Origin: Clostridium grantii DSM 8605
Lineage (GTDB): Bacteria > Bacillota > Clostridia > Clostridiales > Clostridiaceae
Length of the DNA: 7,599 bases
NCBI RefSeq assembly: GCF_900129965.1
Contig: NZ_FQXM01000052.1
Span: 1 to 7,599 of the forward strand
Direction: 5' to 3'
Shown here: positions 1 to 5,272 of the stretch, one piece after another
How the letters are laid out: each line of letters begins with the position of its first letter
Numbering within the stretch: position 1 is the first letter of the stretch
Program-made: the position numbers and the translations under genes
The notes under the pieces: generated by a model
Databases searched by the model: none
What the model was told of the DNA's origin: nothing
Seen by the model: the letters and a program-made list of their open reading frames with translations, nothing else

Positions 1-1
1 A

Positions 2-61
2 GAAAAGACAAAGGATATAGATAAGATAAAGAAAGTCATTAACATTAGTAATGTTAAATAG
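2..61 (+). CDS. possible 3' end of a gene entering the window
   Basis: Reading from base 2, 19 lysine- and isoleucine-rich codons (including KIKKVIN) run to a TAG at 59-61 with no earlier stop. If real, this is the C-terminus of a protein whose body lies upstream of the window. The repeat R1 starts about 8 bp after the stop, the same arrangement seen after the two rpn genes and the coiled-coil gene, which mildly supports it. The stretch is too short to assign a family, and an open frame of this length can occur by chance. Confidence 0.35.
   Translation, partial: EKTKDIDKIKKVINISNVK
39..57. repeat. 19-bp perfect palindrome at the end of the partial upstream gene
   Basis: Two 9-base arms, TTAACATTA (39-47) and TAATGTTAA (49-57), surround a single G. 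As RNA this could form a weak hairpin, but no T-run follows, so it is not a convincing terminator. It overlaps the last codons of the putative upstream gene. In sequence this AT-rich, one palindrome of this size in the window could be chance. Confidence 0.35.
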
Positions 62-68
62 CTAACAA

Positions 69-276
69 GTAAGCAAGTCAGAACATGTCCGCTCCGCTAC
101 CAAATTTAAGCAAGCTCGGGGCATAAAGCATTTCCCTTGCAATAGGGCCAGACCATTAGGTTGAAATGGCAAAATAATCCAAACTGTTGTAAACGAAGCG
201 TGAACAACTGAGCGATAAGCTCTGCTAGGGATGGAATCCGATGCGAATAGGGTGAAGATGAAGTAGAAGAGAAAAA
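69..276 (+). repeat. dispersed repeat R, copy 1 (long form)
   Basis: The head (69-122, GTAAGCAAGTCA to AAGCTCGGGGC) aligns with 6125-6179. From 108 to 276 the sequence aligns with 7341-7508 at high identity, with scattered substitutions over about 170 bp. Order of parts: AAGCAAGCTCGGGGC, a 26-bp insert absent from the short copies (ATAAAGCATTTCCC onward), the GGGCCAGACC core, a GGTAAAATAATCC-like stretch, then a structured tail (186-276) containing the small hairpin GAGC-GATAA-GCTC. The tail resembles part of group II intron domain I. No credible protein is encoded; open frames on the minus strand here are low-complexity shadows. The repeat is relatively GC-rich for this genome, suggesting a different origin. 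Confidence 0.8.
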
Positions 277-313
277 AGAGCATGTTTCTAGAGCATAGGA
301 GCGTGTTCTTTTT
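273..313 (+). terminator. terminator-like hairpin at the end of R copy 1
   Basis: The arms AAAAAGAGCATG (273-284) and CGTGTTCTTTTT (302-313) pair over 12 positions with two G-U wobbles, leaving a 17-nt loop. The 3' arm ends in a T-run. Two other R copies (at 1416 and 6125) are also followed at once by intrinsic terminators, so this hairpin may be the equivalent element. The long loop lowers confidence. Confidence 0.4.
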
Positions 314-361
314 ATACTAAAGAACAATTTAGCGAAAAATATTGAAAAATAAAAACAAGTA

Positions 362-1076
362 TAGGGTTCCCAACTGAAAACTTAATCTATACAAGGTAAT
401 TCTTAGCATAAGCTAGTGAACAAATTTCATCTTTATTAGAATTAAGTTCGTTAAAAATATTGTTAATATCATAAAGAAGTTCATATATTGAAGTTCTAGA
501 TGATGGTCTAAATAATTTTGCTTTTAAAGACCTCCATATATGTTCCTGTGGATTCATTTCTGGTGAATATCTAGGTAAAAGTATAATCTGCAACTTATCT
601 TTATTAGATGAATAAAAATATTGCATGGTTTTGCTTGTATGTGTTTTAGCATTATCCATAAATACTACAACTTTTTTATCCGGATTTAACTCCAGTAGAT
701 ATTCAATATGGTTTTTTATTTGTTCGGATGTTATTGGGTCTTTAGAAGAATAGACGTCATTAACAACATGAAAGTCATTTAAAATTGAATTTGCAATATG
801 ATTCACAATAGTTGGGTTGCTTAAACCTGTAGCAAACATAATGTCTTTAGTATTACTACCTAAATATCTCATTGTAACAGTAGTTAATACTAACCTTACA
901 TATTTGGAATTGGTATTATTTTTTAATTCAATGAATTCTTCAATTTTTTCACCATGTAATGATATTATTTCAAGTTGTTTTCTTCCCATAGTTAAAACCC
1001 CTTTCTCCGTACATTTAGTATTTGGAGAAAAGTTTTTAATATTCAGCATAACTTAAGTTTTGACGCAGGAACCCTA
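362..1076 (-). mobile_element. IS630-family element, internally deleted (715 bp)
   Basis: The left end at 362 (TAGGGTTCC) and right end at 1076 (GGAACCCTA) are inverted repeats: the outer ~10 bp match, a 6-bp stretch diverges, then AAAACTTAA matches again. TA dinucleotides flank both ends (360-361 and 1077-1078), as expected for TA-targeting IS630/Tc1 elements; because the ends themselves begin with TA, the boundary could shift by 2 bp. The element encloses one transposase gene on the minus strand. Complete IS630 elements are usually about 1.1-1.2 kb, so this copy has lost several hundred bases internally while keeping both ends. It is therefore probably non-autonomous but could be mobilised by a complete relative. 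Confidence 0.85.
387..989 (-). pseudogene. IS630-family transposase with in-frame internal deletion
   Basis: Residues are numbered from the ATG at 989, chosen because AGAAAGGGG lies about 8 bases upstream; an in-frame ATG at 1049 would add 20 unlikely residues. Residues 1-66 are the N-terminal helix-turn-helix region (ATGLSNPTIVNHI). Residues 107-117 (VVVFMDNAKTH) hold the second catalytic Asp (D112), and LLPRYSPEMNPQEHIW holds the third acidic residue (E149). The segment normally between them and the HTH, carrying the first catalytic Asp and the WS.RG-type region, is missing: the HTH part runs straight into HVVNDVYSSK near residues 73-76 (about 765-775). The frame stays open, so a 200-aa protein could be made. 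It may bind the ends but cannot cleave by itself. Full-length members are about 330-350 aa. Confidence 0.85.
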
Positions 1077-1090
1077 TAAAATAATTTTAT

Positions 1091-1119
1091 TTGAAACTTT
1101 AATAAATGAATGGTAAGAT
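1091..1119 (+). promoter_or_regulatory. candidate sigma-A promoter for the coiled-coil gene
   Basis: TTGAAA (1091-1096) and TAAGAT (1114-1119) are separated by 17 bp and lie about 40 bp upstream of the TTG start at 1162. The -35 matches consensus at 5 of 6 positions and the -10 at 4 of 6. It lies outside the IS630 right end, so it probably predates the insertion, but the element now replaces whatever lay further upstream. Confidence 0.45.
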
Positions 1120-1161
1120 GAAATGAGTGATAAATTTTTATGAAGTAAATGGGGGATTGAA

Positions 1162-1401
1162 TTGGAAAAAATATTACAAGAAATTCTTAATGAACTAAAA
1201 AATCTTAAATCAGGTCAATCGCGTATTGAGAAAAAATTAGACTCTGTCTATGAGCATACAGCAAAAATTACTGAAGATATTACTGAAACTAATACGAAAC
1301 TAGATGAAGTTATTGATGATATTGATTATTTGAAACATAAAGAACATAAAACAGAAGAAGATTTATACAAGTTAAAAAAGAATCTAAAAATTGTTAAATA
1401 A
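1162..1401 (+). CDS. small coiled-coil protein of unknown function
   Basis: A 79-residue, highly charged protein starting at TTG; GGGGGA at 1151-1156 gives a well-spaced ribosome binding site, and no in-frame ATG precedes it. The whole chain looks helical with heptad-like spacing (ILQEILNELKNLKSG, then RIEKKLDSV, and TKLDEVIDDIDYLKHKE). It ends in a basic segment, EEDLYKLKKNLKIVK. There is no signal peptide, membrane segment or catalytic motif. The sequence pattern, with a KHKE..TEE..YKLKK-like C-terminus, resembles small uncharacterised proteins I know from clostridial genomes, but I know of no function. It is probably a cytoplasmic oligomer. It has its own promoter-like sequence and is followed after 14 bp by an R fragment plus terminator, so it is likely monocistronic. 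Confidence 0.75.
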   Translation: MEKILQEILNELKNLKSGQSRIEKKLDSVYEHTAKITEDITETNTKLDEVIDDIDYLKHKEHKTEEDLYKLKKNLKIVK

Positions 1402-1415
1402 AATGAGTAGTCACG

Positions 1416-1452
1416 GACCCTTGGGGAAAACTGGTAAAATAATCCAAGCTAT
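1416..1452 (+). repeat. dispersed repeat R, copy 2 (middle part only)
   Basis: These 37 bases are identical to 7384-7420 and closely match the middle of copies 1 and 3: GACCCTTGGGG, then GGTAAAATAATCC, then AAGCTAT. The GC-rich head is missing. The fragment starts 14 bp after the stop codon of the coiled-coil gene and runs directly into a terminator hairpin. Perfect identity over noncoding sequence about 6 kb apart implies recent spread or homogenisation. Confidence 0.85.
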
Positions 1453-1480
1453 AAAACATCAGATAATCTGATGTTTTTTT
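1453..1480 (+). terminator. intrinsic terminator after the coiled-coil gene
   Basis: AAAACATCAGA (1453-1463), loop TAA, then TCTGATGTTTT (1467-1477) within a run of seven Ts (1474-1480). The stem sequence ACATCAGA/TCTGATGT is the same as in the terminator after rpn copy 1 (6221-6244), with a different loop. The hairpin therefore travels with the R repeat rather than with the gene. Being symmetric with A- and T-rich flanks, it could act in both directions. Confidence 0.85.
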
Positions 1481-1516
1481 ATTATTGAAAAAAAGAAATA
1501 TATGTGATTAATAAAT

Positions 1517-1537
1517 AAAATTATTGTCAATAATTTT
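1517..1537. promoter_or_regulatory. 21-bp perfect palindrome in the leader of the RAYT operon
   Basis: Two 10-base arms, AAAATTATTG (1517-1526) and CAATAATTTT (1528-1537), surround a central T, 28 bp upstream of the RAYT start. A -35-like TTGTCA (1524-1529) lies inside it, though no good -10 is seen at the right distance. It could be an operator, a weak AU-only hairpin, or a site read by the transposase itself, since Y1 enzymes recognise hairpins. In such AT-rich sequence chance origin cannot be excluded. Confidence 0.35.
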
Positions 1538-1565
1538 TAGTAAATAATAAATAAGGGGTGTAAAC

Positions 1566-2165
1566 ATGCCAAGAAAAATAAGATTATGGTATGAAGATGC
1601 ACAATTACATATAACTTCTAGAGGCAATCATAGAAATGATATTTTCAGGGATGAGTCAGATTTTGAAGTTTATTTGAAAGGCATTGAAGAAGCGATAGAT
1701 TATTATAATGGAAAATTTGAAATCTTAAGCTATTGTTTAATGACAAATCATGTTCATTTACAAGTACAAACTACAAACATTCATATAAAAGATTTTATAA
1801 GACGAATAAATGGACTTTATGCTATGAAATTCAATGATAAATATAATTATGTTGGGCACTTATTTCAGGGAAGATATGGTTCGGAAATTATTGAGAATGA
1901 TCAATATGTAGTAGATGCTAGTAGATATATTCATTTGAATCCGGTTAAAGCAAATATGGTAGAAAAGGCTGAGGATTATAAATGGAGTAGTTATTCTATG
2001 ATTATTGGAGATATTGATGAGAAATTAATTATTTCAGACAAAATACTTAATTACTTTACTGTTGAAAATAAGAGAGAAGCATATAAGAACTATGTTCAAA
2101 GTGATATTCAATATGGTATAAAAGCAAAAAATAAAAAAACTAAAAAGACACAGGAGGTAGATTAA
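1566..2165 (+). CDS. REP-associated tyrosine transposase (RAYT, Y1_Tnp/IS200-like)
   Basis: A 199-residue single-domain HUH protein. It begins PRKIR, followed by HITSRGN (15-21). The metal-binding HUH motif is H62-V-H64 in YCLMTNHVHL. GHLFQGRYGS (97-106) and SRYIHLNPVKANMV (119-132) are typical of RAYTs; Y121 is the likely nucleophile that attacks single-stranded DNA. W-S-S-Y (140-143) follows, then a charged tail. All key residues are present, so it should be active. The ATG follows AAGGGGTG (1553-1560). RAYTs are usually stationary, single-copy, domesticated relatives of IS200/IS605 transposases tied to REP-type repeats; there are no IS200-like ends here, while R repeat sequence lies 113 bp upstream. 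Its TAA overlaps the comM ATG, and the comM ribosome site lies within its last codons, so the two are translationally coupled. Confidence 0.9.
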   Translation: MPRKIRLWYEDAQLHITSRGNHRNDIFRDESDFEVYLKGIEEAIDYYNGKFEILSYCLMTNHVHLQVQTTNIHIKDFIRRINGLYAMKFNDKYNYVGHLFQGRYGSEIIENDQYVVDASRYIHLNPVKANMVEKAEDYKWSSYSMIIGDIDEKLIISDKILNYFTVENKREAYKNYVQSDIQYGIKAKNKKTKKTQEVD

Positions 2166-2167
2166 TG
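2152..2167 (+). promoter_or_regulatory. comM ribosome binding site inside the RAYT gene, with stop/start overlap
   Basis: AGGAGG (2152-2157) lies seven bases before the comM ATG at 2165 and within the last codons of the RAYT. The RAYT stop and comM start share one base as TAATG. This fixes the comM start and strongly suggests co-transcription and coupled translation. Confidence 0.8.
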
Positions 2168-3706
2168 GCTTCAGTTATAAATAGTTTTGCAATTAGGGGA
2201 GTAGATGCATATTTGGTTGAGATAGAATCAGATACTATTTATGGCAAACCATCTGTATCAATAGTTGGTCTTGGAGATATGGCTGTACAAGAATCCAGAG
2301 AAAGATTGCAAGCAGCTATAACAAATTCAAAATATGAGTTTCCTAAAATGAAGATTGTAATTAATTTAGCTCCTTGCGATATAAAGAAAAGTGGGTCTCA
2401 TTTTGATTTAAGCATGGCAATAGGTCTTTTAATACAATCAAAGCAAATTTATGTGGAGGAAATTAAAAGTTTCGGATTTATTGGAGAACTATCATTAAAT
2501 GCATTTCTAAGACCTTGTACCGGCGTGTTACCTATGGTAATGGAAGCTAAACGCAGAGGAATTAATAATTTGATTTTACCAAAAGAAAACATGAGAGAAG
2601 CATCTTTAGTTAGTGGAATTAATCTATTTGGTTTTGATAATTTAACAGAAGTAGTTAAATTTCTAGAAAAAACAAAAGAATATAATGACACCATTGATTA
2701 TAGACAAAATCATATAATTAGAACTCCAAGCTTAATTGATTTTAGTGATGTTCAAGGGCAAGAAGCAACTATCGAGTTTATAACAGTGGCCGCAGCTGGT
2801 GGACATAATATTTTATTGTCTGGAGCTCCTGGTTGTGGAAAGTCGATGATTGCAAAGCGTATCCCAACAATATTACCTTCTATGACAGAAGAGGAAGCTC
2901 TTGAAGTTACCAAAATTTATAGTGTAGCAGGTCTTTTAAGAAATAAAGGAAGTCTTATAACAGAAAGACCTTTTAAAGCACCACATCATAATGCATCTAC
3001 GAATTCACTAGTAGGGGGAGGCAATGATGCATTACCAGGACAAATTTCACTTGCACATAATGGAGTTTTATTCTTAGATGAAATAGCAGAGTTTAATAAA
3101 AGAACATTAGACTCATTAAGGCAACCTATGGAAGATAGAATCGTTACCGTTTCGAGAGTAAAGTACACAAACACATATCCAGCAAATTTTATGCTGGTGG
3201 CAGCTATGAATCCCTGTTCTTGTGGTTACTACGGTTATGAACGGTGTCACTGTACAGATTATGAAATTATAAAATATAGACAGAAAATTTCTGGTCCAAT
3301 TTTAGATAGAATAGATATTCAAAAAAATGTTCAGCCAGTAGAATTTATGAAATTAGCAGGTTATGAAAAAGGTCCATCATCAGCATTTTTAAAAGAAAGA
3401 GTTGAATTAGCAAGAAAAATCCAAAATGCAAGATTCGAAGGTATAAAAGGGGTATATTGCAATGCAGATATGACACCGGCCATGGTAAAAGAATTTTGTG
3501 TACTAGATAATGAGTGTAGCTCATTACTAAAACTAGCATTTGATAAATTTGATTATAGCGCAAGAAGTTATCAAAAATTCTTAAAGGTAGCAAGAACCTT
3601 TGCTGATATGGAAGAATCAGAAAATATCAAAAAAAATCATATTGCTAAAGCTCTTATGTGTAGGGAAATGGATAAAGAACAAGCAAATATGATTATTGTA
3701 AAATAA
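2165..3706 (+). CDS. comM: ComM/YifB family AAA+ ATPase (Mg-chelatase-like)
   Basis: A 513-residue protein of the usual length. The N-terminal Lon-S16-like domain (about 1-165) includes SIVGLGDMAVQESRER and GELSLNAFLRP. The AAA+ domain has Walker A GAPGCGKS (220-227) and Walker B VLFLDEIAEF (301-310; D305/E306). A four-cysteine, zinc-type cluster lies in NPCSCGYYGYERCHC (C351, C353, C361, C363), and SGPILDRIDI supplies the arginine-finger region (R382). The Mg_chelatase C-terminal helical domain covers about 405-505. In Gram-negative bacteria ComM is a hexameric helicase that extends recombination by branch migration during natural transformation; the clostridial orthologue, often called YifB or 'Mg chelatase-like', is less studied. 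It is not a chlorophyll-pathway enzyme. It sits between the RAYT (1-bp overlap) and dprA (32-bp gap), in one likely operon. Confidence 0.93.
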   Translation: MASVINSFAIRGVDAYLVEIESDTIYGKPSVSIVGLGDMAVQESRERLQAAITNSKYEFPKMKIVINLAPCDIKKSGSHFDLSMAIGLLIQSKQIYVEEIKSFGFIGELSLNAFLRPCTGVLPMVMEAKRRGINNLILPKENMREASLVSGINLFGFDNLTEVVKFLEKTKEYNDTIDYRQNHIIRTPSLIDFSDVQGQEATIEFITVAAAGGHNILLSGAPGCGKSMIAKRIPTILPSMTEEEALEVTKIYSVAGLLRNKGSLITERPFKAPHHNASTNSLVGGGNDALPGQISLAHNGVLFLDEIAEFNKRTLDSLRQPMEDRIVTVSRVKYTNTYPANFMLVAAMNPCSCGYYGYERCHCTDYEIIKYRQKISGPILDRIDIQKNVQPVEFMKLAGYEKGPSSAFLKERVELARKIQNARFEGIKGVYCNADMTPAMVKEFCVLDNECSSLLKLAFDKFDYSARSYQKFLKVARTFADMEESENIKKNHIAKALMCREMDKEQANMIIVK

Positions 3707-3738
3707 TTAAATAAACTACGAATTTAAAGGAGCAAATT

Positions 3739-4863
3739 ATGAATGAGGGTGACCTTATATATTGGGTATGGCTTACTGAAATAAAAGGAATTGGTCCAGT
3801 TTTAGCTAGAAGTTTATTAGATGTATTTAAGAACCCTGAAAAAATTTATAAAGCCAATATTGAAGAATTATTGTCAGTAAAAAAGATAGGCCCAATGGCA
3901 GCAGAATATGTCATGAAATCTAGAAATCTTAAAAAAGCTGAGAACATATTAAAAAAATGTACTAAAAGTAATATAAATATTATTACTTTGAATTCATTAA
4001 ACTATCCAATAAAAGCAATGCATATTTCAGAAATGCCAATAATACTTTACAATAAAGGAACATTAAAAGAAAATATACAAGGCATAGCTATTGTAGGAAC
4101 TCGAAGATGCAGTGAATATGCTAAAAATATAACAATAGAAGTAGCGGAATATTTAGCACAAAATAACGTACCAGTTATAAGTGGTATGGCAAAAGGAATA
4201 GATTCTTATGCACATACGGCTTGTCTAAACAACAATGGATACACCATTGCAGTATTAGGCTCTGGAGTAGATATCTGTTATCCACGTGAACATATCAAAC
4301 TAATAGAAAAAATAATAGAGAACGGTGCTGTTATATCACAATATCCTCCAGGAACACCACCTAATTCTGTGAATTTTCCTAAAAGAAATAAAATAATAAG
4401 TGGAATAAGTGAAAAAGTGCTCGTAGTAGAAGCTGGAGACAAAAGTGGTTCATTAATAACAGCTCAGTACGCAAAAAAGTATGGCAAAGAAATATATGTA
4501 GCTCCTGGAAATATATATAGTCCTCAAAGTAAAGGAAGTAATAAGCTATTAGTTGAAGGTAGTAAAATCTATTTAAAACCTCCACAGTTAATTCAAAGCA
4601 TGATAACATTAGAAGAAAAACTAACCCTTAATACAGATAAAAATTCTATATCAGAAATAGAAAATAAATTTTCAAAATCACTTAATTATGATCAAATTGA
4701 AAAGTTGATAATTAAAACCATATGTAAAGAATCAAAAAGTCTCGAAGAACTTGTATTATTATTTAAAGATTCTAAAGTAGACATAATAGAAAAAGTTTCA
4801 GTTATGGAGTTGGAAGGCAAAATCAAAGTATTTAAAGGCCTCGTAAGTGCAGGGAAAAGCTGA
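3739..4863 (+). CDS. dprA: DNA-processing protein DprA (Smf)
   Basis: A 374-residue protein with the full clostridial domain set. The N-terminal helix-hairpin-helix/SAM-like region (about 5-60) contains IKGIGPVLARSLL and KKIGPMAAEYVM. The Rossmann-type ssDNA-binding domain (about 80-290) carries IVGTRRCSEYA (118-128), SGMAKGID (148-155), GSGVDICYP (174-182), FPKRNKIISG (213-222), VVEAGDKSGSLITAQYA (229-245) and APGN (255-258). A C-terminal winged-helix-like domain covers about 315-368. DprA binds incoming ssDNA, protects it and loads RecA during transformation. AAAGGAG (3726-3732) is well spaced before the ATG. Transcription probably comes from upstream with comM. There is no strong terminator directly after the stop; the first good one is at 5118. 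In many Firmicutes topA follows dprA, but here repeats and rpn genes do. Confidence 0.95.
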   Translation: MNEGDLIYWVWLTEIKGIGPVLARSLLDVFKNPEKIYKANIEELLSVKKIGPMAAEYVMKSRNLKKAENILKKCTKSNINIITLNSLNYPIKAMHISEMPIILYNKGTLKENIQGIAIVGTRRCSEYAKNITIEVAEYLAQNNVPVISGMAKGIDSYAHTACLNNNGYTIAVLGSGVDICYPREHIKLIEKIIENGAVISQYPPGTPPNSVNFPKRNKIISGISEKVLVVEAGDKSGSLITAQYAKKYGKEIYVAPGNIYSPQSKGSNKLLVEGSKIYLKPPQLIQSMITLEEKLTLNTDKNSISEIENKFSKSLNYDQIEKLIIKTICKESKSLEELVLLFKDSKVDIIEKVSVMELEGKIKVFKGLVSAGKS

Positions 4864-4983
4864 TTTCTAATCATCTTAGAATGTTAAAACTATTAATTAG
4901 GTGAATATTATAATGACAATGACCCTCAGCAGGCTGTGCATAAACACTGCTTATATCAATAATAATTAAATTAATTATAGCAA

Positions 4984-5013
4984 GTGGTCCAAACAAGTTT
5001 TGACCACAAAGGT
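4984..5013 (+). repeat. REP-like hairpin repeat, copy A
   Basis: GTGGTCCAAAC followed by AAG and TTTTGACCAC forms a hairpin with one internal mismatch, followed by AAAGGT. It matches copy B 37 bp downstream at 27 of 30 positions. Short imperfect palindromes in tandem are typical of REP elements, and a RAYT gene lies 2.8 kb upstream. Confidence 0.7.
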
Positions 5014-5020
5014 AAAAGAA

Positions 5021-5050
5021 GCGGTCCAAACAAGTTTGGCCCACAAAGGT
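5021..5050 (+). repeat. REP-like hairpin repeat, copy B
   Basis: GCGGTCCAAAC, AAG, TTTGGCCCAC, then AAAGGT. One of its three differences from copy A (T to G at 5038) repairs the internal mismatch of the copy A hairpin, but the other two create mismatches. GTGACAGGTACTTCCCG follows directly. It differs in sequence from repeat R but shares GGTCC/GGCC-type GC-rich palindromic character that stands out from the AT-rich background. Confidence 0.7.
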
Positions 5051-5117
5051 GACAGGTACTTCCCGTTTTATGTAGAAATTACAGAACTTGTACAGTTAAT
5101 TGAATACTAAAAAATTG

Positions 5118-5146
5118 ACCAGTATCGTATCATGATGCTGGTTTTT
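5118..5146 (+). terminator. intrinsic terminator upstream of rpn copy 1
   Basis: ACCAGTATC (5118-5126), a 7-nt loop, and GATGCTGGT (5134-5142) form a 9-bp stem with one G-U pair, followed by five Ts. It is the first good terminator after dprA and may end that operon by read-through, or be left over from a lost gene. It insulates the rpn promoter that follows. Confidence 0.8.
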
Positions 5147-5177
5147 CGTTAAGTAAACGTTTGGCGAAATTAAATTG

Positions 5178-5208
5178 ATTTTTAACTTATAATTTATAAA
5201 ATAAAAAT
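5178..5208. promoter_or_regulatory. 31-bp interrupted dyad upstream of the rpn promoter
   Basis: ATTTTTA (5178-5184), two unpaired bases, TTATAA-T-TTATAA (5187-5199), two unpaired bases, TAAAAAT (5202-5208), symmetric about base 5193. It recurs at 6281-6311 upstream of rpn copy 2. It could be an operator or an UP-element-like AT tract. Because the whole block is duplicated, conservation between the copies does not prove function. Confidence 0.3.
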
Positions 5209-5219
5209 TTGATTAAATA

Positions 5220-5261
5220 GTGAAAAAGTAAAGGTGAATAGGTTATAATATAAGCAAGGAG
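5220..5261 (+). promoter_or_regulatory. promoter and ribosome site of rpn copy 1
   Basis: A perfect -10 TATAAT (5244-5249) has a weak -35, GTGAAA (5220-5225), 18 bp upstream. AAGGAG (5256-5261) is 11 bases before the ATG at 5273. The predicted leader is very short, so transcription would start almost at the ribosome site. Confidence 0.55.
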
Positions 5262-5272
5262 TTGATATTATA

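Larger units (their letters stand above)
4864..5165. other. gene-free spacer between dprA and the rpn pair
   Basis: About 300 bp with no supportable gene. It holds two related hairpin repeats (4984-5050), a short GTGACAGGTACTTCCCG segment (5049-5065), an 11-codon open remnant EITELVQLIEY ending in TAA (5075-5110), and an intrinsic terminator eight bases later (5118-5146). An 18-codon open frame with AGGTG before its ATG (4913-4969) is present but unsupported. The layout suggests a region where a gene was lost and repeats moved in. Confidence 0.6.

Noticed and set aside
62..327. Two 73-residue open frames on the minus strand
   Set aside because: They lie in repeat R copy 1, have no ribosome site and read as low-complexity sequence; the matching region in copy 5 shows no conserved frame.
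817..1056. 79-residue plus-strand open frame
   Set aside because: It is antisense to the clear IS630 transposase frame and has no protein-like features.
1566..2165. RAYT considered as part of a mobile IS200/IS605 element
   Set aside because: No subterminal hairpin ends, no tnpB/iscB partner, and its stop is fused to the comM start; the GHLFQ and YIHLNPV motifs fit RAYT rather than IS200 TnpA.
4865..4883. Weak hairpin TTCTAA/TTAGAA just after dprA
   Set aside because: Six A/T-rich pairs with no T-run; not a credible terminator.
4913..4969. 18-codon open frame (MTMTLSRLC...) with AGGTG upstream, in a leader resembling that of the rpn genes
   Set aside because: Too short, no family recognised, and the shared ATATTATAATGA is plausible by chance in AT-rich sequence; it may be a decayed gene start.
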